This document shows, piece by piece, positions 7,083 to 13,252 of a DNA stretch of 14,079 nt. Below the pieces are notes generated by a model, which ran no database searches, was not told the origin of the DNA, and saw only the letters and a program-made list of their open reading frames with translations. Numbering within the stretch: position 1 is the first letter of the stretch; every line of letters starts with the position of its first letter. The DNA comes from Nitrososphaerota archaeon (GTDB lineage: Archaea; Thermoproteota; Nitrososphaeria; Nitrososphaerales; CADDZS01): assembly GCA_013288145.1 (NCBI GenBank), contig JABDCJ010000059.1, positions 1 through 14,079 of the forward strand, given 5' to 3'. The position numbers were made by a program, and so were the translations under genes.

Positions 7083-8138
7083 GTTAACGTACTTCTTACC
7101 GGAGTAGGCGCACCTGGAACCAGAGGGACGATATTTGCCCTAAAACACAACCCCGATCAAGTAAGCGTAAGAATTACCGGCGTTGACATCAAGACTGATG
7201 TCGTAGGAAAATACTGGGTTGACCGATTTCAAACTATACCTGCTCCTGAAGATCAAAGCTACGTAGCAACGATCAACGACATTTGCAAAAAGGAATCGAT
7301 TGACGTTGTGATTCCGCAAACGACCAGAGAAACGGCGAAATTATCAAAAACCTTGGAACTGGTGAGTGCAAAGGTTACAGTTTCAGGAGCATCCGCGATA
7401 GAAAGGGCTAACAACAAGTACGAGTTGTTGAAGACGTGCCAGAAGATTGAGATCCCCACGCCAGAGTCTCAACTCGTGAGCTCTGAGGAAGAGCTAAAAC
7501 AAGCGGCTGAAAAACTCGGTTATCCCAAAAATCCAGTGGTGGTAAAACCGCCCGTGAGCTTCGGAAGCCGTGGGTTTCGTGTGCTGCGAGACAGCACGAC
7601 ATGGAATGTAAAGCGATTCTTATCTGAAAAACCGAATGCTACGGAAATTTCTCTGCAGAATCTGATATCGATCCTGACTCGAGATCAAAGCCTAGATTTT
7701 CCGCAGCTGATTGTCTCGGAGTTCCTGCCAGGAGCAGAGTACTCCGTAGATGCTTTCCTCGGCGATAAGATCTCTGCTGCCATTCCCAGGTTGAGAAAGG
7801 AAATAGTTAACGGAATCAGCTTCAGAACCTCGCTCGAGTACCGAAAGGACATCACGGAGTACACACTCAAAGCGGCGCGCGAGCTCGGTTTGCGTTACGC
7901 GTTTGGCTTTCAATTTAAGATGGATGCATCGGGGATTCCTAAAGTTTTGGAGTGCAATCCAAGAGTACAAGGTACGATGGCTGCAAGCGTATTCAGCGGG
8001 ATCAATGTAATCTGGATGTCGGTACGAGAGGCAATGGGCGAGAAGGTTGAGAACCTCCCCTCAATTCTATTGAACTCTGAATTCTACAGGTACTGGGGCG
8101 GATTGGGTACAATGGGAGAAAGCTTTGACGAAATCTGA
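7083..8138 (+). CDS. ATP-grasp ligase (carbamoyl-phosphate-synthase-like), start codon unclear
   Basis: ATP-grasp enzymes join a carboxylate to an amine or thiol through an acyl phosphate. Counting from 7083, a glycine-rich pre-ATP-grasp domain opens the protein (NVLLTGVGAPGTRG, residues 2-15; IDVVIPQTTRE about 72-82). The ATP-grasp core follows: PVVVKPPVSFGSRGF (151-165), SEFLPGAEYSVDAF (212-225) and LECNPRVQGT (289-298), which carries the metal-binding E/N pair. The frame is open from just after the deacetylase TGA (7056-7058) but has no ATG, GTG or TTG before GTG at 7308, and that start would delete the first domain. A GTG at 7055 overlaps the deacetylase stop (GTGA) but is one base out of frame. 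So the start is non-canonical, reached by a +1 shift, or hidden by a base error; 7083 marks the fold boundary, not a proven start. The substrate is unknown. Confidence 0.8.
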   Translation, partial: VNVLLTGVGAPGTRGTIFALKHNPDQVSVRITGVDIKTDVVGKYWVDRFQTIPAPEDQSYVATINDICKKESIDVVIPQTTRETAKLSKTLELVSAKVTVSGASAIERANNKYELLKTCQKIEIPTPESQLVSSEEELKQAAEKLGYPKNPVVVKPPVSFGSRGFRVLRDSTTWNVKRFLSEKPNATEISLQNLISILTRDQSLDFPQLIVSEFLPGAEYSVDAFLGDKISAAIPRLRKEIVNGISFRTSLEYRKDITEYTLKAARELGLRYAFGFQFKMDASGIPKVLECNPRVQGTMAASVFSGINVIWMSVREAMGEKVENLPSILLNSEFYRYWGGLGTMGESFDEI

Positions 8139-8253
8139 TTCTCTTATACAAGCATCGAATCTTTCTGATTCTTCTAGTCGTTAGACAAAAAGTTAGCCAA
8201 CTCCGAATTCAATTCAAATCGCGCTTCTGACACTCCCGAAATACTGAATTCTG

Positions 8254-8262
8254 AAATAAATA
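8254..8262 (+). promoter_or_regulatory. TATA-like box of the flippase gene
   Basis: AAATAAATA lies 42 bp before the GTG at 8300, inside the 161-bp gap after the ATP-grasp gene. With the usual spacing, transcription would start near 8284, giving a leader of about 16 nt. The rest of the gap shows only T-rich sequence after the upstream stop. Confidence 0.4.
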
Positions 8263-8299
8263 CAAAGAAGAACTGAGTTTTCTAATCAAAGCGGGTCCT

Positions 8300-9841
8300 G
8301 TGTTTTATTTGACTAAGCAGATTCGGGTCAGAAGATCGGGCTTGATCACGTTTGCAATCAAGCTCGGTAGCACGCTGACTGGCTTTGCTTTCATAGTACT
8401 CGTTACGAGCAACCTTCCCACAACTGATTTCGGTTTGTGGCAACTGATTTCCCGTGTTATCAGCTATACAATTTTTGTTGTAAACATCCCGATCTTCTGG
8501 TCGACTAGGTATCGCGCCAGGGGGACGATTTTGGGAAAAAGTGCGATGGTAGAGGCGGCTCTTTTTTCCCTCGTCCTGACCTCCTTCTATCTTGTAATTT
8601 CTTTCATACTAGCTGGAGCAATTTCAGGAAATTACTCTACCAACCTGTACTTCTTTCTGATCTCCGCCGTGCAGATACCGTTGTACACCTTCTCGGGCGT
8701 CCTAGAAGGAATCCTGTGGGGAGCTGCTCCCGAGAGGGCAAGTTTTGGATTTGGAGTTTTTGAGATTGCGAAAGTTGTGATCGGAGGTCTCGCCGTTGCG
8801 GTGTTCCACCTCTCGCTAACGGGAGCAATACTTGCCGTAACTGGCGCGCAAGCGGTTCAGATAGCTGTTGCTCTATACCTCGCAAGAGGAGAGTTCACGG
8901 ACAAGGTTTCGTTTGAAATAATTCGACGAATGCTCCGCTCCGGATGGCTTGCGATTCTGAATCTTTCAGGGACATTCGTTGCTACATTCGATGTCCTCCT
9001 TGTAGCTCTTGTGACAGGGGCAATTGCCGAAAATCTAATCGCGCTTTATTCAGCTGCTCTAGTTTATGCCTCGGTTGTTACCTACTCGAACTGGATTGCG
9101 TTCGGCCTGTATGCCGGAATCTTGTCTGGCATTGATCCTCGCAGGTCTGCAAATCAAATCTTGGAGCTTCAATACTTTTTCACTGCACCCATGGTTGTTG
9201 GAGAAATCATACTTGCCTATCCGCTTCTTCACGTGTTCAAGCAAGATTATGCGCTCGGAGTTCCGATTCTGACAGTACTCGCGATCGCCTCCGCGTTCAA
9301 TGCCTTTAGCCTAACTTTTGATAGTATCATCACCGGATCCGATAGATCGGACGCGGCAACCGATGCCACATTCGCATCTTTTCTGAAGAGTAAATTATTT
9401 CTGGTTGCAAAAATCAACATCATAACTTCAGCAATATATCTCGTTGTGGTATCCAGCGTGTCGCATTACTTTGCATTAGGTGGCCCTGTAATTTTCGGAA
9501 TGCAGCAAGATCTGTTTATCGGCGTCGTGTGGGCGACCGCTGCACTGGGGATGTGGGCCACAAACGTGCTTCTAAAAGTCCAGCTGGTAAGGAAGATCAC
9601 ATATCTATCGATCTCCAGTAAGAATTTTGTCTCGCTTGTGCTAGGCACCGCCAGTTTTGGAGCAATCCTTTACCTGCTCTCGAGGATTATCGTGATCCGC
9701 GGAGGAGCAGTCCTGCAAGCTCTTTACATTTTGGTAATGGGATCTGTTGGTCTCCTTGTCTATGCCGCAATTGTCATGAGCATAAGCAGTGAAATGAGGA
9801 AATTGACAAAACAAGCAATTCAGTCACTGCTTAACCGCTAG
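8300..9841 (+). CDS. Polysaccharide flippase, Wzx/MOP-like membrane protein
   Basis: An integral membrane protein of 513 residues with about 14 hydrophobic segments (for example 14-37, 47-67, 82-109, 116-134, 153-170, 172-195, 215-240, 290-310, 321-340, 366-393, 442-462, 469-493). Its short basic N-terminus and first-helix context (GSTLTGFAFIVLVTSNLPTTDFG) are typical of the oligosaccharidyl-lipid/polysaccharide flippases of the MOP superfamily. It would move a lipid-linked oligosaccharide made by cluster enzymes from the cytosolic to the outer face. GTG at 8300 is used; TTG at 8309 would lose three residues. It lies between the deacetylase/ligase block and the UDP-sugar block and seems to have its own promoter. 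No polymerase or oligosaccharyltransferase is seen in the window, so the final acceptor (lipid, S-layer protein or polymer) is open. Confidence 0.88.
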   Translation: MFYLTKQIRVRRSGLITFAIKLGSTLTGFAFIVLVTSNLPTTDFGLWQLISRVISYTIFVVNIPIFWSTRYRARGTILGKSAMVEAALFSLVLTSFYLVISFILAGAISGNYSTNLYFFLISAVQIPLYTFSGVLEGILWGAAPERASFGFGVFEIAKVVIGGLAVAVFHLSLTGAILAVTGAQAVQIAVALYLARGEFTDKVSFEIIRRMLRSGWLAILNLSGTFVATFDVLLVALVTGAIAENLIALYSAALVYASVVTYSNWIAFGLYAGILSGIDPRRSANQILELQYFFTAPMVVGEIILAYPLLHVFKQDYALGVPILTVLAIASAFNAFSLTFDSIITGSDRSDAATDATFASFLKSKLFLVAKINIITSAIYLVVVSSVSHYFALGGPVIFGMQQDLFIGVVWATAALGMWATNVLLKVQLVRKITYLSISSKNFVSLVLGTASFGAILYLLSRIIVIRGGAVLQALYILVMGSVGLLVYAAIVMSISSEMRKLTKQAIQSLLNR

Positions 9842-9867
9842 ATTCGAGAATGATCCTCCGACAATTC

Positions 9868-9880
9868 TTTAATAATTAAA
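9868..9880 (+). promoter_or_regulatory. TATA-like box of ugd
   Basis: TTTAATAATTAAA, the most AT-rich stretch of the 87-bp gap after the flippase stop and itself nearly palindromic, fits an archaeal TATA box. Transcription would begin near 9900, about 29 nt before TTG 9929 and 71 nt before ATG 9971. It may drive ugd, galU and the epimerase together. Confidence 0.5.
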
Positions 9881-9970
9881 ACCAAAGTGCCTCGATTGCT
9901 CAACTATTTCTAAGTAACTTCTTTCGCTTTGAAATCTGAAACAGAAACTCCCTGGCAAAATGATGAAAAA

Positions 9971-11299
9971 ATGAATGACCTAAAAGTGACAGTACTAGGA
10001 CTAGGCTACGTGGGTCTTACTACTTCGCTTTCGTTTGCGCGGGCGGGAATATCTGTTCAAGGTTTTGAGATCTCGAAGGAGAAGGCAGATTCGATTGCGA
10101 GTGGAAAGGTCCCTTTTTTCGAACACGGAATCCCTGAAATATTGAAGACTAGCTTGTCTGACGGGACCTTTATCGTTAGTAATTCATTATCTCCGGGGGA
10201 CATCAATTTCATTACCGTGGGAACCCCGAGCAATGAAGATGGCAGTTCCGATCTGAGCTATATTCGCAGTGCCTCTGAAATGCTCGGCCAGAGTATCGGG
10301 AAGTTCACAAAATATTCTCTAATCGTAGTAAAGAGCACGGTTTCTCCGGGGACTACAGAGAGCGTCGTAAAGTCTTTGGTTGAAGAACATTCCAAGAAAA
10401 AAGTTGGTCGAGATTTCGGCCTCGCGATGAATCCTGAATTTCTCCGTGAAGGTTCGGCACTTCAGGACATTATGGAACCGGATCGGCTTGTAATTGGGGA
10501 ATTTGACCAGAAATCTGGAGACCTACTCCAGCAACTTTACTCCAAGGTTTATCCATCGCCAAAGTTTCCAGTGCTAAGAACAAATATTGTGAATGCCGAG
10601 TTCATAAAGTACGCGAGCAATGGATATCTTGCGATGAAAATCAGCTTTGCAAACTCCGTTGCGAACGTGGCAAATACTGTTCCGGGAGCTGATGTCAAAA
10701 CAATTGTGAAAGGCATGGGCTTCGACAAAAGAATCGGGGAGAGCTTCCTCGGTGCAGGTATTGGATACGGCGGCTCTTGTTTTCCGAAAGATACCAAAGC
10801 ATTGATCGATTTTTCAAAGAGGCAAGGAATTGATCCTTTGATTCTCTCAAGCGTTGAAGACGTAAACAATCGGCAGCCTCTCAAGGTCGTGGAATTTGCG
10901 GAAAAGGCGCTTGGCTCACTTCACGACAAGAGGATCGTTCTACTGGGTCTGTCATTCAAACCAAAAACCGATGACATTAGAGAGGCTCCTTCCTTGAAGA
11001 TAATTCGAAAGCTTCTCGACAGTCAGGTTGATTCGATAATTGTGTACGACCCCGTTGCTTCTGAAAACGTAAGGCGTCTTTTCGGCGACCGGATTTCGTA
11101 CTCGAAGAGTGCATTAGAGGCAATCCGCGGCGCAGACTGTGCCATTGTCGTAACTGAGTGGGACGAGTTTAAGGAGCTTACACCGAAGGATTTCGTCTCG
11201 ACGATGCGTACTCCTTTGGTTATTGATGGAAGGAGAATTTACGATCCGAATGTTTTCTCCTCAGCCTTGAGATTCAGAGCAATCGGTCTCGGATCGTAG
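9971..11299 (+). CDS. ugd: UDP-glucose 6-dehydrogenase
   Basis: Oxidises UDP-glucose twice with NAD to UDP-glucuronate in the cytosol. The 442 residues show the NAD loop VTVLGLGYVG (6-15), TVGTPSNEDG (82-91), KSTVSPGTT (121-129), NPEFLREG (154-161), K213 in FIKYASN, catalytic C270 in GYGGSCFPKD (265-274), and the C-terminal UDP-binding domain starting around GLSFKPKTDDIREAPS. NPEFLREG with the cysteine motif is characteristic of UDP-glucose dehydrogenases, while UDP-ManNAc dehydrogenases usually read NPER-like there. ATG at 9971 gives the family's normal N-terminus; TTG at 9929 would add 14 polar residues but lies closer to the TATA-like box. galU follows after 29 bp and makes its substrate. 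The function call is strong; a UDP-N-acetylhexosamine substrate is the less likely alternative. Confidence 0.93.
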   Translation: MNDLKVTVLGLGYVGLTTSLSFARAGISVQGFEISKEKADSIASGKVPFFEHGIPEILKTSLSDGTFIVSNSLSPGDINFITVGTPSNEDGSSDLSYIRSASEMLGQSIGKFTKYSLIVVKSTVSPGTTESVVKSLVEEHSKKKVGRDFGLAMNPEFLREGSALQDIMEPDRLVIGEFDQKSGDLLQQLYSKVYPSPKFPVLRTNIVNAEFIKYASNGYLAMKISFANSVANVANTVPGADVKTIVKGMGFDKRIGESFLGAGIGYGGSCFPKDTKALIDFSKRQGIDPLILSSVEDVNNRQPLKVVEFAEKALGSLHDKRIVLLGLSFKPKTDDIREAPSLKIIRKLLDSQVDSIIVYDPVASENVRRLFGDRISYSKSALEAIRGADCAIVVTEWDEFKELTPKDFVSTMRTPLVIDGRRIYDPNVFSSALRFRAIGLGS

Positions 11300-11314
11300 C
11301 TCGCCGTACGATTT

Positions 11315-11323
11315 GAAAGGAAG
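11315..11323 (+). promoter_or_regulatory. Shine-Dalgarno site of galU
   Basis: GAAAGGAAG ends five bases before the galU ATG. It is the only clear purine-rich ribosome-binding site noticed in the window, in keeping with galU being an internal gene of a transcript while most other genes look leaderless or stop-coupled. Confidence 0.5.
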
Positions 11324-11328
11324 ATAAA

Positions 11329-12240
11329 ATGCAGAAAAATAATCAAAAAAGTAAACCACTTGTCAGCAAGGCTGTGATCCCTGCCGCCGGTCTCGGTACT
11401 CGTCTTTTGCCAATGACCAAAGAGATCCCGAAGGAAATGCTTCCAATTGGAACGTACGAAAACGGGACAATATTTCTGAAGCCAATGTTGCAATTGATCT
11501 TCGAACGTCTTTACGATGATGGAATCAGGCAGTTCTGCGTGATTACCGGCCGTGGAAAGAGATCAATTGAGGACCACTTCAATCCAGACTGGTCGCTCGC
11601 AGAAAGTGTAAAGCATGCAGCATCAGGCAAAAGTCTTGCAGATTTCTTTGAACGACTGGAAAAATCCCGGATTTTTTTTGTAAATCAGTCGAGCCGAAAG
11701 GGGTTTGGCGACGCTGTAATGCATGCAGAGGATTTTGTTGGAAACGATTCTTTTTTTGTCCATGCTGGGGACGATTTTATCATATCCGGAGGCAACGAAT
11801 CGTCGGCTCTTACTTATCCCGTCAGATTAGAGAAAATTCTTGCCGAATACAAAGCGGACGCCGTCCTACTTGCCGAGCGATCAAAAGATCCAAGACATTT
11901 TGGTGTAATCGTAGGCAAGGAAATATCCCCGGGGCTCCACTCAATTGATCGAGTTCTTGAAAAGCCCAAAACTCCTCCCTCAAACCTAACGGTAGTTGCA
12001 GTATATCTTTTCAAACCTGTGATATTCGATATGCTGCGATCAATAGAGCCCGACGAAAACGGCGAGTTGCAGTTGACTTCTGCCATTGAGCTGATGATTG
12101 AAAAGGGGCTCAAGGTTCTTGCTGTTGAGCTGCGGCCAGATCAAAAACGAGTTGAGATAGGAACGCCTAATTCTTATCTGAACTCGCTGCTCTCATCAAT
12201 TGAACTCGATCAGAAAACAGGAGTGGGTAGTCCAAGCTGA
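11329..12240 (+). CDS. galU: UTP-glucose-1-phosphate uridylyltransferase
   Basis: Makes UDP-glucose from glucose-1-phosphate and UTP, feeding ugd just upstream. The 303 residues carry the GalU motifs: VIPAAGLGTRLLPMTKEIPK (16-35), with nucleotide-binding AAGLGTR and the catalytic lysine region, KEMLP (35-39), ITGRGKRSIEDHF (72-84), SRKGFGDAV (122-130, for the usual QKxxLGLGHAV), HAGDDF (145-150) with the metal-binding aspartate, and VLEKPK (209-214). The full EIPKEMLP context separates it from RmlA-type glucose-1-phosphate thymidylyltransferases. ATG at 11329 has a good Shine-Dalgarno sequence. The SSRKGFGDAV variant is slightly unusual but keeps the loop length. Its stop overlaps the proposed CTG start of the epimerase gene (CTGA), so the two are translationally coupled. 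Confidence 0.93.
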   Translation: MQKNNQKSKPLVSKAVIPAAGLGTRLLPMTKEIPKEMLPIGTYENGTIFLKPMLQLIFERLYDDGIRQFCVITGRGKRSIEDHFNPDWSLAESVKHAASGKSLADFFERLEKSRIFFVNQSSRKGFGDAVMHAEDFVGNDSFFVHAGDDFIISGGNESSALTYPVRLEKILAEYKADAVLLAERSKDPRHFGVIVGKEISPGLHSIDRVLEKPKTPPSNLTVVAVYLFKPVIFDMLRSIEPDENGELQLTSAIELMIEKGLKVLAVELRPDQKRVEIGTPNSYLNSLLSSIELDQKTGVGSPS

Positions 12241-13190
12241 AAGTCCTGCTGACTGGTGTTGCGGGTTTCATCGGGTCGCACCTGTCTGCGCAATTGCTGG
12301 ATACGGGTTACGATGTTATTGGGATTGACAGCTTTACGCCGTACTACTCGAAAGATCAGAAAGTTCGCAATCTTCAGGGCTCTCTCGAAAGGAAGAATTT
12401 CGAATTCATAGAGTCCGACTTACTTGATGTGAATCTTCCGCGACTGCTGAGCAGAGTAGACGCTGTTTTACACCTCGCGGCCCAGCCGGGCGTCAGGCCC
12501 AGCTGGTCGGATTTCGACGTTTATGTGAGAAACAATGTGCTGGTGACAAAAAAGATTCTCGATGAGTCAGTAAACGCGAAAATCAAAAAATTCGTTTTTG
12601 CTTCATCGTCTTCTGTTTACGGAGACGCAGAATCTTACCCTACTAGAGAGGACATGATTCTAAGACCAGTGTCTCCGTACGGAATAACTAAAGATACTTG
12701 TGAAAAACTCTGTCACGTGTACCATAAGACTTACTCGATTCCCGTTGCTATGCTCAGATTCTTCACGGTGTATGGACCTCGCCAGAGGCCGGATATGGCG
12801 TTTCACAAGTTCATTGAGATCATGCTCTCGGGAGAAAAAATCACGATATTTGGCAACGGAAACCAGGTAAGAGATTTCACTTACATTGGCGATATTGTTC
12901 AAGGAATCGTCTTAGCGCTAGAATCGAGTTTCGAGGAAGAACCGCTCAACCTGGGAAGCGGTCGTCCAGTCAGGTTAATCGACGTTATCAAAATACTCCA
13001 GTCAATCACCAAATCCAATACTGAGATCATTTACTCAGAGGAGCAGAAGGGCGACGCGACGAAAACATTTGCAGATATTGCTAGAGCCAAGAGTCTTCTT
13101 GGTTACAATCCAAAAACCAAACTTGAGGACGGTCTTCTGGCTCAGGTTGAGTGGCATCGCGAGAAAAGGGAATCCGAGAAGAGAATTTAG
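12237..13190 (+). CDS. NAD-dependent UDP-sugar 4-epimerase, CTG start
   Basis: A short-chain-dehydrogenase-type sugar epimerase that probably converts UDP-glucuronate to UDP-galacturonate or UDP-glucose to UDP-galactose. From CTG at 12237 it has 317 residues, a normal length. KVLLTGVAGFIGSH (2-15) is the NAD-binding GxxGxxG loop, FASSSSVYGD at 121-130 supplies the catalytic serine region, and Y148/K152 in SPYGITK form the YxxxK pair. RFFTVYGPRQRPDMAF at 164-179 recalls UDP-glucuronate epimerases. In this frame TAG lies at 12228-12230 and no ATG, GTG or TTG occurs until TTG 12294, which is after the NAD loop, so the start must be near CTG 12237, overlapping the galU stop. The galU and ugd neighbours make UDP-glucuronate the favoured substrate; this is inference. 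Confidence 0.9.
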   Translation: MKVLLTGVAGFIGSHLSAQLLDTGYDVIGIDSFTPYYSKDQKVRNLQGSLERKNFEFIESDLLDVNLPRLLSRVDAVLHLAAQPGVRPSWSDFDVYVRNNVLVTKKILDESVNAKIKKFVFASSSSVYGDAESYPTREDMILRPVSPYGITKDTCEKLCHVYHKTYSIPVAMLRFFTVYGPRQRPDMAFHKFIEIMLSGEKITIFGNGNQVRDFTYIGDIVQGIVLALESSFEEEPLNLGSGRPVRLIDVIKILQSITKSNTEIIYSEEQKGDATKTFADIARAKSLLGYNPKTKLEDGLLAQVEWHREKRESEKRI

Positions 13191-13252
13191 CGCAAGAGAA
13201 AAGTAGGCATAAGAATCGTACCTTGAACTGAGCGATTAAGGGCCAATAAGCG

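Noticed and set aside
8134..8172. Direct repeat of TCTGATTCT at 8134-8142 and 8164-8172
   Set aside because: Two nine-base copies in a T-rich tail after a stop codon, with no further copies nearby; most likely chance or part of a T-rich termination region.
11814..12113. Open frame of about 99 codons on the minus strand inside galU
   Set aside because: It lies entirely inside a well-supported gene with clear motifs and its translation shows no recognisable domain; it reflects codon bias. The same applies to other antisense frames, for example inside ugd at 10549-10884.
12294..12296. TTG 12294 as start of the epimerase
   Set aside because: It would remove the NAD-binding GxxGxxG loop that is plainly encoded in frame just upstream.
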